64,000 nt of DNA from Bathynomus jamesi (Eukaryota; Arthropoda; Malacostraca; Isopoda; Cirolanidae), in NCBI GenBank assembly GCA_023014485.1, contig JAJOZX010000091.1, forward strand, positions 311,001 through 375,000, given 5' to 3'. Of this stretch, positions 32,935 through 44,217 are shown in pieces. The translations under genes were made by a program, and so were the position numbers. Every line of letters begins with the position of its first letter. Within the stretch, counting starts at the first letter, position 1. Under the pieces are notes generated by a model. It saw nothing but the letters and a program-made list of their open reading frames with translations, was not told where the DNA came from and searched no databases.

Positions 32935-33734
32935 CACGGTGTCCCATAAGTCCGGCATCATAGGAAAAATAATAAAAAAAGGCAAAACAAAAGCTTTTAT
33001 TTACAGAACGTGCTCAATATGTCCACCATTGTTTTCAATACACAAATTCAGACGTGATACCCAGTCAGCAAGCACACGGTGAATGATGGCAGGAGTAATG
33101 GTGTTACATGCCCCAATAATGCGCTGCCGCAAATGTTCAACACACCTAATTTTCTCTGCGTATACCAGCGCTTTCAAGTGGCCCCAGAGATAAAAATCTA
33201 GTGGCGTCAGATCCGGGCTTCTAGCTGGCCATTCCAGAGGCCCCCCTCGACGTCCTATCCAATGACCAGGGAATTGTTGGTACAGGTATTCCCTTACTTG
33301 GGTGCTGTAATGTGCAGGAGCGCCGTCTTGCTGGAACCATGTTGGGAAATTTCCTTCTTCGTTCAAGACACTGGGAAATGCTTCTTCCTTGAGCATACGT
33401 AGGTGGGTGCCTCCAGTGACATGTTCATCGAAAAAGAGGGGACCTATGATGCGATCCTTCCAAATGCCACACCATACCATCACCCGAGATGCACCTTGTT
33501 CCTTTGAAGAGGTATACAGTGAGGGTTGTTTTGAGACCAGTAGCGGGTGTTCTGTCGATTTACCTCACCATTTCCATAAAAAACAGCCTCGTCACTGAAC
33601 AGAATGGTGGACGGGAAATTGGCATCCCGAGCATAGACATTATGGCCTGTAGAAAGAGAAAAATATGAATTATGGTGTGTAGAAATAGAAAAATATGAAT
33701 TTCTCCTATGATGCCGGACTTATGCGACACCCTG
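32935..33734 (-). mobile_element. Family B Tc1/mariner element, internally deleted
   Basis: The same ends as 4040-5239 (GTGTCCCATAAGTCCGGC), with one changed base at the left tip and TA intact on the right. 800 bp. Leader and ATG are retained (near 33640), then a deletion removes the DNA-binding domain and joins ATGTCT to YARDANFPSTILFSDEA. Confidence 0.92.
33001..33640 (-). pseudogene. Family B transposase, lacking the N-terminal domain
   Basis: Reading region: FSDEAVFYGNGEVNRQNTRY then a shift ending KVHLG stop exactly as in the 4134-5173 copy, then MVWCGIWKDRIIGPLFFDE, FQQDGAPAHYSTQVREYL, WPARSPDLTPLDFYLWG, GGHIEHVL. One extra glycine (RRGGPLEW) gives 42 rather than 41 residues between the second and third aspartates. 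From 33483 to 33001 it is open for 160 codons, without the TAG seen in the other copy. Confidence 0.9.
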
Positions 33735-33856
33735 TACAGAAGTGTTTTGTCAAAAATAATCTACCCAGAATTTGGTCGGAATTCAGTATGAAACAGTATA
33801 TAAAAATACAACGATTCTTGGTATAGAATATTCAATTGATAAGAAAAACAAATGGC

Positions 33857-33914
<58 letters not shown>

Positions 33915-34674
33915 TTATTTATTTTTTTTTTTTTAAATATATTTAAAAATATAATTTTGGTGAAAAACAGAGTCAAATTCTTTCATTTTTGAGGGATTAT
34001 TCCATGACTTTTTCTTTGAAGGAATTTTTGCCTCTTGAAAGAGATTTTTCCCGCTTTTGGAATATTTTGACAGTGGCCTTCTTCTTCTTCTTCTTCTTCT
34101 TCTTTGTTGAGAAAAGCTTTTTTCAGCGGAGGATTTGCACTGGAGAGAGAGAGGGAAAATATATTCTTAAAGGAAACAATACAGCCCAGAAGCATTTTTA
34201 TGCACTCATTTAGTTTAATAAGAAGCACTATAAATCAGACAATTTCACTTAATTATTCATTGGTCTCGAGTCAAGCTTCGAGATATGGCCCCCAGGAGGG
34301 CTTACCACCTTTGGTTGATCGGCCAAATCTCAGATGAGGAAAGATGAGAGAGAGAGATTATACTTAGTAAAACAAAGCAATATATATATATACACACACA
34401 CACACGCATACATACAGTATATATACTGGATGTGTATAAAGTAACGCAAATGAGGAGAGAAATCCATTTTGAATTATATTACGCGAGTAAACATAGACGA
34501 TAGACGAATAATATTTATTACATGTACTTCATAGCAACTGTATATTCCATAGTAAGGTTAAGAAGAGGTGTTGAAAATGTTCTTAAAAGTTAAAAAACAA
34601 GTTGAAACTAGTTTAAACCAGTTCAATTCGGATTTCTCTTCACTTGCGTTACTTTGTACACGTCCTATATAGTA
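33735..34674. other. No recognisable gene; (TA)n and (CTT)n tracts
   Basis: A (TA)n tract at about 33857-33909 and a (CTT)n tract at 34077-34103. A block of inverted similarity flanks 34430-34665 (ACTTTATACACATCC type), bounded by CTGGATGTGTATAAAGTAAC and GTTACTTTGTACACGTCC, which suggests a further small TA-flanked element of about 240 bp. Confidence 0.45.
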
Positions 34675-35436
34675 CAGGGTGGGCGGTAAGTTTCCATACA
34701 TAGGAAAAATTAAACGTTTGTTTTTATGTTTCAGATACCCTAAGAATATGCGTTTGACGTAAGATCTTGTTTACTGATGAAGCAAATTTTTACGTCAATG
34801 GAGAGTTAATCGGCAAAAACATACGTTATTGGAGTAATGCTAACCCTAACTGGCTGAGTCCGACGAAGATGCAAGGTGCCGGTAAAGTGATGGTGTGGGC
34901 CGGGATATGGGGTGACAGAATTATTGGACCAATTTTTGTCAGTGGAAATCTTAATGCCGAAAGGTATCTTAACATGTTGCAAGAAGAGATTTTCCCATCC
35001 CTGCTAAACGAGGAAGGTAACTTCCCAGTTTACTTCCAGCAAGATGGAGCTCCACCTCATTATGGTCTTCACGTGCGTCGGTATTTGGATCAGCAGCAGC
35101 AGTTTCCGGATGCTTGGATTGGTCGGCGTGGTCCTGTGGAGTGGCCTCCCAGATCCCCAGATCTCACCCCTTGATTTCTATCTTTGGGGGCACTTGAAGG
35201 CCATGGTGTATCAGGAAAAGATACGAGACATAAATCATCTAAAGGAACGTATCACCAACGCCATTACAAGCATAACGTCAACTGTGCTAATGCGTGTTCA
35301 TCAACAGTGGGGAACACGTATTGAAATGTGTTTTCAAAACAATGGCAACCATGTAGAGCATATTTTATAAATAAAAATGGTTGTCCATAAAAAAATGTTT
35401 ATTTTTCCTATGTATGGAAACTTACGGCCCACCCTG
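34675..35436 (+). mobile_element. Family A Tc1/mariner element, lacking the 5' coding third
   Basis: TA on both sides; ends CAGGGTGGGC and GCCCACCCTG with about 30 matching bases. 762 bp. It is the longer copy of the family also present at 2648-3037. The right TA is shared with, or adjacent to, the next element at 35441. Confidence 0.92.
34767..35370 (+). pseudogene. Family A transposase, DDE domain with frameshift
   Basis: Opens at the first catalytic motif (LFTDEANFYVNGELIGKN), then GKVMVWAGIWGDRIIGPIF, FQQDGAPPHYGLHVRRYLD, WPPRSPDLTP. At about 35172 a 2-base deletion in a C run shifts the frame, which continues LDFYLWGHLKAMVYQEK to HVEHIL. DQQQQFPDAW carries two extra glutamines compared with 2714-2983, probably a CAG expansion; without them the second and third aspartates are 41 apart. 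The DNA-binding domain is deleted. Confidence 0.92.
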
Positions 35437-35440
35437 TATA

Positions 35441-36172
35441 CACAAGGTGTATGATAAGTAACTGCCTATTTTAAAATTCTTATAATTTCGTTATTTATTA
35501 GTAAATTTTAATGAAAAAACTAAATTATTCAGTATTTATTGAGATTTTTATTCACAAACATTCACGTGTACTTTACACTTCCACATATTCTCCCGCATCA
35601 TCACAACATTTCCTTAGATGAACAGGTATGTTGTCCACTGCTACTCGTAACGTGCATTCAGGAACTTTGCTGAGAACATAGTTAATTCTTTGCCCCAGTT
35701 CATCAAGATCTTTAGGTTTACGACGATAAACTTTTTCCTTAGCCCAACCCCACAGAAAGAGGTCACGAGGTGTTAAGTCTGGGCTGCGTGCGGGCCATTC
35801 ATGCGCACCACGTCTTCCAATCCATCGTTCTGGAAATTTGTTACGCAGCCATCCCTTCACAGCGTTAGAAAAATGAGGAGGTGCTCCGTCCTGCATGAAA
35901 TGAAGATTATCAGTTATTTCATTGCAAAATCATTGACCATACGTGATTTTTCAACATTTGCAGGTATTTTTCGGCATTCATTGTGTCCCGAATGATAAAA
36001 GGCCCAACAATGGTTATGGATGTCATACCACACCAAACCATGAGCTTTGTCCGACAGAAAGCTCAATAGAGAAAACCTCAATAAATACTGAATAATTTAC
36101 AGTTTGTTTCATTAAAATTGACTAAGAAATAGGAAAGTTATACGAATTTTAAAATAGGGAATTACTTCTCAT
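35441..36172 (-). mobile_element. Tc1/mariner-superfamily element (family F)
   Basis: Left end CACAAGGTGTATGATAAGTA after TA; right side has GGGAATTACTTCTCAT, matching inside the left end but lacking the outermost bases. It starts four bases after the family A element ends. About 730 bp, internally deleted. Confidence 0.8.
35573..36060 (-). pseudogene. Family F transposase, C-terminal half
   Basis: MQDGAPPHFSNAVKGWLRNK holds the second aspartate; WPARSPDLTPRDLFLWGWAK the third, 41 residues later; ends AGEYVEV. Upstream on the reverse strand, decayed blocks (HGLVW, TIVGPFI, TMNAEKYLQML) in shifted frames correspond to the segment between the first and second aspartates. Stops precede MQDG. 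Confidence 0.88.
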
Positions 36173-37042
36173 AATTGTAATTTGTAATTGTAACTGATTG
36201 TAATTACTAAAATTTTTTTATGTAGGTCCTAATTAGTAAGTAATTGTAATTGACTACCTAAAATGTAATTGTAATTAATTGCATTGAGAAACCAAGGTAA
36301 TTGATACAATATTGGCAGTGAAATACTTTCAATTACATTGTTTTTTTCGGCCTCTCAAGCAGATCGAAATAAAATGTTCTATTTCTTTAAAACTAGCAGC
36401 GAACCCGCTCTTCGTGCGAGTAGCAAAAATATCCCTGCGCTTTAACGAAAATATCACGACTTAACCTAACCAATCGTGAAGGACGTACTGTTGACCTAAC
36501 CGGGTATTCAATAATTTTACCATAGGTTTCGATATATATATATATATATATACGTAATGATCTTCATGACGTCATTTAATTTTTTAAAATTAATTATTTA
36601 ATTTATTAACACCCAGGTGCACAACCTCGGGACCTAATCAATATGTGTGTGAAGTTTCATGTTTGTAACTGCGTCCTTTTATCATTATAGTTTTTTATTA
36701 CGGGCGGCAATGTGAAGCTCAAGATTTTCATGACTGTGTTCTTTTCTATACTTTCATTGACCAAATAATTGAACTGACAGTAATTGGAGGTTCAATTATT
36801 TGGTCAGTAAAACTGTAGTCATGACAGTCTTAAGATTCACAAATCTTGACACAATGTGAAGCTCAAGATTTTCACGGCTGCGTTCTTTTCTGTATTTTTA
36901 TCGCGGTGCTGGGACCTTCGGGGCCAGCAAGTTTAATTATTTAATTTATTAACACCCAGGTGCACAACTTCGGGACCTAATCAATATGTGTGGGTGTGAA
37001 GTTTCATGTTTATAACTGCTTCCATTTTGGAGTTATGGCTGG

Positions 37043-37107
<65 letters not shown>

Positions 37108-37535
37108 ATGCCAGTTTTTTGCCCTTATTATTTTCATAAAATAAATGTCAGTTCTTTTGTCTCTATTAGTATTTTTTGAGTGCCTTATCTTTGGTTTCAT
37201 TAGATCATATCACATACATATGTCCAATTGTCCATAGTAAGAACTGCTTGATGGAAAAATACAGTTCCGTGTAATGGTCAAAAAGAAGAAAAGTACATTT
37301 TATTGACCTAATATTATTCAGTTTTCAATGAAGATGATGACCAAAACTTAAAGTGGAATTGAAATACGTAGGTGGAAAAGCATGACATAAATCAAATAGT
37401 GTGTATTTATGAAAAAAATGCATTTCTTTGTAGATGTAATTGTAATTAAGTATTTCACCATCTACATTAATTGTAATTGTAATTATGTCAAGTAATTGTA
37501 GTTAATTATATTGACCAAGTTATTGCCCCATGCCG
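36173..37535. repeat. Unclassified composite: AATTGTAATTG-rich ends and direct repeats
   Basis: AATTGTAATTG-type repeats fill 36173-36310 and, again, 37430-37510, like the subterminal repeats of some hAT-type elements. Between them: a foldback relative (36442-36500); a ~350-bp direct duplication (TTAACACCCAGGTGCACAAC at 36607 and 36950); an inner ~140-bp duplication (GTGAAGCTCAAGATTTTCA at 36711 and 36856); a 17-bp-stem hairpin at 36758-36806; and a (CA)n tract at 37044-37102. No coding. Confidence 0.5.
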
Positions 37536-37595
<60 letters not shown>

Positions 37596-39678
37596 AACTC
37601 AGAATGGTTCCCTGAGAACATTATATGTTAAACACAAACCGTGCATGGAACAAGGAACTCTTCTGGGAAACTTAAATCCACTATAGTCCGATAAGTAATG
37701 GTAAATGACAAATACCATAGTTTTTCTTTTCATGATTTTAGCCCGACGTGGGCAACGGGTCTCTCGCAAAGAGATCCCATAAATATAGCTTCCTCACCAG
37801 CTATCTGCAAAGCAGACAGGATCCAGCTTTGGGACATGGATCTAGGGTTTAAAGCAAGCCTAGATCCCTACATTCAGAACCTCTATATAAGTAAAAGACT
37901 CGTTGCATTCACGTCGTGTTGAATAAATCAAAGAAAAAGGGGGTAACTATTGTATTTTTAGCCAAAAAAACCAAAACTTAAACCTCAACCGGGACATTGA
38001 GCGTCCACTTTTCAAGGCACGAAACACGTCCGTTTAGTATACACAAACTCAGAATGGTTCCCTGAGAACATTATATGTTAAACACAAACCGTGCATGGAA
38101 CAAGGAACTCTTCTGGGAAACTTAAATCCACTATAGTCCGAATAAGTAATGGTAAATGACAAATACCATAGTTTTTTCTTTTTTCATGATTTTAGCCGAC
38201 GTGGCTAAAATCATGAAAAAGAAAAAACTATGGTATTTGTCATTTACCATTACTTATTCGGACTATAGTGGATTTAAGTTTCCCAGAAGAGTTCCTTGTT
38301 CCATGCACGGTTTGTGTTTAACATATAATGTTCTCAGGGAACCATTCTGAGTTTGTGTATACTAAACGGACGTGTTTCGTGCCTTGAAAAGTGGACGCTC
38401 AATGTCCCGGTTGAGGTTTAAGTTTTGGTTTTTTTTGGCTAAAAATACAATAGTTACCCCCTTTTTCTTTGATTTATTCAACACGACGTGAATGCAACGA
38501 GTCTTTTACTTATATAGAGGTTCTGAATGTAGGGATCTAGGCTTGCTTTAAACCCTAGATCCATGTCCCAAAGCTGGATCCTGTCTGCTTTGCAGATAGC
38601 TGGTGAGGGAAGCTATATTTATGGGATCTCTTTGCGAGAGACCCGTTGCCCACGTCGGGCTAAAATCATGAAAAAAAAAAACTATGGTATTTGTCATTTA
38701 CCATTACTTATTCGGACTATAGTGGATTTAAGTTTCCCAGAAGAGTTCCTTGTTCCATGCACGGTTTGTGTTTAACATATAATGTTCTCAGGGAACCATT
38801 CTGAGTTTGTGTATACTAAACGGACGTGTTTCGTGCCTTGAAAAGTGGACGCTCAATGTCCCGGTTGAGGTTTAAGTTTTGGTTTTTTTGGCTAAAAATA
38901 CAATAGTTACCCCCTTTTTCTTTGATTTATTCAACACGACGTGAATGCAACGAGTCTTTTACTTATATAGAGGTTCTGAATGTAGGGATCTAGGCTTGCT
39001 TTAAACCCTAGATCCATGTCCCAAAGCTGGATCCTGTCTGCTTTGCAGATAGCTGGTGAGGGAAGCTATATTTATGGGATCTCTTTGCGAGAGACCCGTT
39101 GCCCACGTCGGGCTAAAATCATGAAAAAGAAAAAACTATGGTATTTGTCATTTACCATTACTTATTCGGACTATAGTGGATTTAAGTTTCCCGAAGAGTT
39201 CCTTGTTCCATGCACGGTTTGTGTTTAACATAAATGTTCTCAGGGAACCATTCTGAGTTTGTGTATACTAAACGGACGTGTTTCGTGCCTTGAAAAGTGG
39301 ACGCTCAATGTCCCGGTTGAGGTTTAAGTTTTGGTTTTTTTGGCTAAAAATACAATAGTTACCCCCTTTTCTTTGATTTATTCAACACGACGTGAATGCA
39401 ACGAGTCTTTTACTTATATAGAGGTTCTGAATGTAGGGATCTAGGCTTGCTTTAAACCCTAGATCCATGTCCCAAAGCTGGATCCTGTCTGCTTTGCAGA
39501 TAGCTGGTGAGGGAAGCTATATTTATGGGATCTCTTTGCGAGAGACCCGTTGCCCACGTCGGGCTAAAATCATGAAAAAGAAAAAATTATGGTATTTGTC
39601 ATTTACCATTACTATTCGGACTATAGTGGATTTAAGTTTCCCAGAAGAGTTCCTTGTTCCATGCACGGTTTGTGTTTA

Positions 39679-39745
<67 letters not shown>
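37536..39745. repeat. Array of ~450-bp units that reverses direction once, between (TA)n tracts
   Basis: Forward unit 37591-38040 and a partial unit to 38198, then the inverse orientation from 38204 to about 39685: a partial plus three units. Period 450 forward and 451-453 in reverse, read from ACACAAACTCAGAATGG and ATGTCCCAAAGCTGG anchors. The turn is a CATGATTTTAGCC/GGCTAAAATCATG palindrome with GACGT in the centre. Each unit contains four short hairpins in a row (see findings). Open frames of 62-75 codons repeat with the unit but are not convincing genes. Units differ by few bases. Confidence 0.9.
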
Positions 39746-39749
<4 letters not shown>

Positions 39750-39965
39750 ATTAATTAAATGTTTCCTGCAGGTAATGATTCAGTTTTGCTCTCTTGATTA
39801 AAAATTTCTTTTGAGAAACTCGTTTTCAAAATGAGATGAATTTTTATCTTCAAAAATTTCATTGAATTTTATTTAAATTTTTTTTTAAAAAACTTTTTCC
39901 TAACCTTGATTTAATTTGATTAATCTTCATTATATCTTCTCTTTGTAACGTAACGTTTTTTCCCA

Positions 39966-40006
<41 letters not shown>

Positions 40007-40015
40007 TATATATAT
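39746..40015. other. No recognisable gene; (CA)n at 39966-40004
   Basis: AT-rich flank followed by a (CA)n tract and a short (TA)n. Confidence 0.5.
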
Positions 40016-40990
40016 ATTTCAGGAAGATCACAACTTATAGAGCACTATAACAATATCCTAGATGCACTGGAAGGCAATGAAAACTACAATGTCATATACA
40101 CGGATTTTGCTAGAGCTTTCGACAAATGTGATCATGGTATAATAACACATAAAATGAAACATACGAGAATAACAGGCAAAGTGGGAAAATGGATCTACAA
40201 CTTCCTCAGAGAATGTTTACGAGTCGTCAAAATTCAAGGTATATCATCATCAGAATCAGAAGTACGCAGCTCAGTAACAGAAGGTACAGTACTGGCCCCA
40301 CTCCCGTTCATTATCATTCTAACAGACATAGACAGCGAAATAAACAGCAACAGTATAGTAACATCCTTTGCAGACGATACAAAGATCAGCAGAGAAATCA
40401 GCGATGCAAAAGAGGTGGAGGCCTTGCGGAGGGACACGAACAAAATATACAAATGGTCAGAAGACAACAACATGACATTTAACACCGAGAAATTTCAGCT
40501 CTTGAGATATGGATATTATCCATATTATGCTCCAGATAGACAGGACATTCAGAGAAGCACGAAAGCGATCGATTTGTGGGTTGTAATGACCGATGATGCG
40601 AAATTCGAGACACAAACTCAGATAGCGACAAACAAAGCAAAAAGAGTCGCGGAATAGGTACTAAGAAGTAAGAACGTTCAAAAGAAGGGACAGGACAGTA
40701 ATGATTCCCCTGCTGAAAACGTGGATCATACCAAAACTTGAATACTGCTCAGTCTTGACGTTCCCATATATAGCTTGGTTGTCAGGGGGCCAAGACTTTT
40801 TAACCAGCTTCCAAAGGACCTCAGAAATGTGACAGGGGTCAAGATTGAATTCTTCAAAAAAAAAGACTAGATGCCTGGCTCAGGACGGTACCAGATGAGC
40901 TGGGTGTACCTGGCTATGTGCGGTGGAGAGCGCAAGAAAGTGACTCGCTCCTTCACCAAGCCAGACCTAGAGGCGGGGCCACCAGCTTGA
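40016..40990 (+). pseudogene. LINE reverse transcriptase fragment
   Basis: SGRSQLIEHYNNILDALEGN, VIYTDFARAFDKCDHG (first catalytic aspartate), VRSSVTEGTVLAPLPFIIIL (in place of PQGS-LGPLLF), VTSFADDTKI (FADD at about 40366-40377), NNMTFNTEKFQLL, to a stop at 40657. Downstream, LEYCSVLTFPY and LAMCGGERKKVTRSFTKPDL are decayed C-terminal blocks. Unlike the CR1-like copies in spacing and motif detail; possibly Jockey-like, but I do not assign a clade. 5' end truncated at the (CA)n/(TA)n boundary. Confidence 0.75.
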
Positions 40991-41040
40991 CCTTCGTGTG
41001 AAGAGAGACCAACGCACTGAACTTAAGTGAGGTTTATGAG

Positions 41041-41079
<39 letters not shown>

Positions 41080-41445
41080 ATTATTCATCATTCTCATATT
41101 TTTGTGTGGTATGCATGTTATACGCACGTGTGTGTGTGTGTGTGTGTTATGCACTCCCTGAGGAGTGTGTGTGTGCAGATGAATGGAACGAACTTCAGGA
41201 ACAGGTTCCAATTTCCAACAGCTTTTTATGAGGACTTCGTAACAATGTCACAGAAAAAAAGGAAAACTGATCTTTCTTTCTACAATTGGAAATAATATGT
41301 TGTTGGGACATAATTTATTATTATTATTATTATTATTTAATTTTCAAGTATGATGACCCTTATTCTGTCGCTCTTTACGGTTTATTTTCCCGTAATTTAT
41401 CAGTTATTGTCTCTCAACCATATACTGTACAAGTGTACATTTATA
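40991..41445. other. No recognisable gene; microsatellites
   Basis: (TA)n at about 41044-41076, a (GT)n tract near 41130, and (ATT)n near 41316-41340. ORFs across these are repeat artefacts. Confidence 0.5.
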
Positions 41446-41640
41446 GGGATACGTCGTGGCCACGTGGCAACACCGCTTCCTGTTAGGTCAGCGAGGTTAA
41501 GCGACGTTTGGAGTGTTCAGTAGTTGGATGGGTGATCGTCCTCTACGATTTGTATTCGGTGTAGGACCCGTGGTTCGGATCCCACGTAAAGTTGTAGGTC
41601 CCTTTCGTCACATGACCTTCTGAAATGTTACGAAATTTAG
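41446..41640 (+). mobile_element. 5S-rRNA-derived SINE, copy 2
   Basis: 5S-like head (CAGCGAGGTTAAGCGACG; TTCAGTAGTTGGATGGGTGA), then a linker and the tail GTGGTTCGGATCCCACGT then AAAGTTGTAGGTCCCTTTCG. The tail matches the 3' UTR of the reverse LINE at 14457-16216. Flanks not resolved. Confidence 0.82.
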
Positions 41641-41667
41641 CATATCAAATAGTATACATCAAATTGA

Positions 41668-41698
<31 letters not shown>

Positions 41699-41748
41699 TT
41701 TTAACTGCGAATTTTTAGTACACACAAACACACATATATATATATATA

Positions 41749-42789
41749 TATAGTGGACCTAGTTTTAGCCGTTTAAGGTGATAATGATTTGATTGTATGC
41801 CAATGATTAATTGATGCAATGACTGAGTATTAATGATAGGCTGGGTTAATAATTTATGATGTCATACAGTATCACCGATTGGAAAGTAGCTAATGGAGTA
41901 GGCCCACCATACTAGTGGAAGTGACATGAATTGCAACGAGGGTCACCAGCTTGGATTACACCCAAGCAAATTAATATTAAGGTTATAAAATTACCTTATT
42001 GTTTTGTATTTTATTATGAAAATATAGATGTTTATTTATTCACAGTAATTAACAAAGGATTGACAGTGATTATGGCTAGCCTTTACGTTATGCTGATGAC
42101 ATGGAAATTAGCTAATAAGATGAATGGTTAATAGCTTAAATTGACACGTAATAAATTCATTGATGATATAAAAATGGCATGCAAAATGGTACATTGAATG
42201 GGCCTAGTAAATGATATAAATAATGCAGAACTGTGTGCGCGTGACACTCTGATTAAGTAGGCTAGATGATTGAATGGGCCTAGTAATGACAGAATGAATG
42301 ATGCGGCCCAATAATAATGGATTGAATGCTTGACAATGGTTACACAAATATCATTTATAAATCAGGCCATTACGTGATGCTAAGTGATTACGCCAAGAGA
42401 ATATTTAGTCATCACATAAATATATGAATTGAATCCAATAACGGATGATACGCGGAATTACGGTTTCGGAATGACACTTGAATTGGATAATAAGCCTACT
42501 GCGTTCTTTAACGAGAGTCAGTTGGAACGCTTAATTACACTTGGGGTATAGTCTACCGTTCGGCGGTAGGCTAATGTAGGCTTCACGAGAGTACTTAGAA
42601 AAGGATGCACTTATCTTACCGGGACGATGGAAACTCTGTTGAAGGAGGGTTGAAAAGGAACCTATTACCGTAGGCTCGAGTTGTCGTTGTCTGTTAAGCC
42701 TCTCGAGATGATGGAGATGTTTGATGTAGGCTTCGTAGAACGTAGGCTTGAGGTGATGTTACTTCTCGAGGTGCAGGATGGCCTATAAA
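41749..42789 (+). repeat. Unclassified dispersed repeat, copy 1 (left part)
   Basis: From GGACCTAGTTTTAGCC onwards it matches 61448-61812 for about 350 bases at moderate divergence (shared TTAATGATAGGCTGGGTTAA, GGATTACACCCAAGCAAA). It continues without a match to 42789, where a hAT element is inserted, and resumes at 47907. No convincing ORF. The class is unknown. Confidence 0.7.
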
Positions 42790-42949
42790 TAGGCTTACCA
42801 TAATTTCTTTGCCTCAAACCGGGACATTTTTAGGGTTTTACTTGAAAAAATAGGAAAACATGTGATACACCACATACACGAAGTTATAAAGTATATTTAT
42901 TTTAGTACAAACAAATAAAGGCTAAAATATACCAATTACCTGCATGGAA

Positions 42950-44217
42950 TCACACTTTGGAGAACCAGTTGTATTTTTCACTAGCGTGAACCTTTCTTAG
43001 AAATGGTTTTTTTTTTATTTTTTCATAAAACTCACTGCAACTTAAATCAATGTTTAGTTTACAGTACATTAGTCCTTTTACTGTTGATTCGGTCATTCGA
43101 CCTCTTTCCTGAGACCATACATTGTTCATCACTGAAAATACCCTTTCAACAGGAGCAGAAGTGCCTGGTAGACAGAAAACATACTCCATAACACGGCTGA
43201 GGTTATGCACAGAAATGTTCTGGTCTTTAAAATGATTAAAGAGTTGAACCCATTTTTCTTCACAATTTATATTCTTTATTTTTCAAATATCGTAGTTTGA
43301 AGACCAAAATGTCTTGGCAATCACTACTTCATCAAACAGTTCATCTACGTTTATTGCGGCATTTCCAAGCGTTTCATTAATTTTTATAGCTGATGTTTCC
43401 ATTTCGGGCCATTTAATATCACTGTTGTTTATCCAGACAAAGTATTCTCCTCCACCAAAACTATTTTCCCACATCTCAATGTAAGATAGACATCGATCAT
43501 AAAATTTTGTAAATTCATCTACAATCAAATCAGCATGTAAGTCACCACTATCCTCTAATGCCTTGAACAGTTTTTTTTGCACCTTGTGGTATAAAGTTGT
43601 TATCCCGTCTTTCTTCAAGATTTGTTTTCAATTTTTTAAGTTCGATAGCAATGTCAGTTGCACTTGCTTTTGTTTTTTCCATAGCCAAGATTATTTGGTT
43701 AAACAAACGTAGCTGTCCATGAACAAACCACATATACATTTCTCCACATTTATTGTCAAAGAACTTTTTTATCATCACTGTGCAGTGTTCTTGAGAACAA
43801 AAGTAAGACTTTAGCCCTTCATAAATTTGGAGGATCCTCTCAATAGCTGGTAGCAGTGAAAGAAATCGGGTATTTCCATGTTGCAGTACCTTTTTGTACT
43901 CAACGTCTGCAAACTCGCAGAATTCTTTCAGCTGAGTAACACGCGCAGTGTATATGTGAAAATACTTATAAATTTTGACTACGAGAGCTTCTACTTCAAT
44001 AGGTAGGACATCAACCGCAGTTTGGAGACAGTTGTGGACAATATGGGCACCACAACCAATACCCACAATATTTCTTCCCATTTCCCTCTTTAATCGACTG
44101 TAAACATTGTTTTCGCCTTTCCTTTTTACGCCTCCAAAATTTGTGTTGCAGTTATCACCACAAAAACCAACAACTTTTTTGGATAAATCATCGTTTAAGT
44201 TATTGATAGAAAACACT
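42950..44217 (-). pseudogene. hAT transposase, C-terminal two thirds
   Basis: FSINNLNDDLSKKVVGFCGD then NCNTNFGG gives the second catalytic aspartate (CGDN). VGIGCGAHIVHNCLQTAVDV is the conserved hAT CxxH region. A frameshift near 43610 moves to another frame (HKVQKKLFKALEDSGDLHAD), a stop occurs at 43283 (SSNYDI stop), and the last frame (43210-42950) has GTSAPVERVFSVMNNVWSQE, the dimerisation region with the catalytic glutamate (VER). Family relation: ZBED/hAT-type transposases. Confidence 0.92.

Noticed and set aside
37536..39745. CRISPR array or protein-coding tandem genes
   Set aside because: Units are 450 bp without spacers, reverse direction once and lie in a eukaryotic repeat context; the 62-75 codon frames vary with single-base indels.
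37536..39745. Hammerhead-ribozyme tandem (retrozyme) array
   Set aside because: Unit length would fit, but I find no CTGATGA core with a matching GAAA strand in the unit.
44107..44217. Host-encoded N-terminal extension of the reverse transcriptase
   Set aside because: These 37 codons are the antisense of hAT transposase codons.
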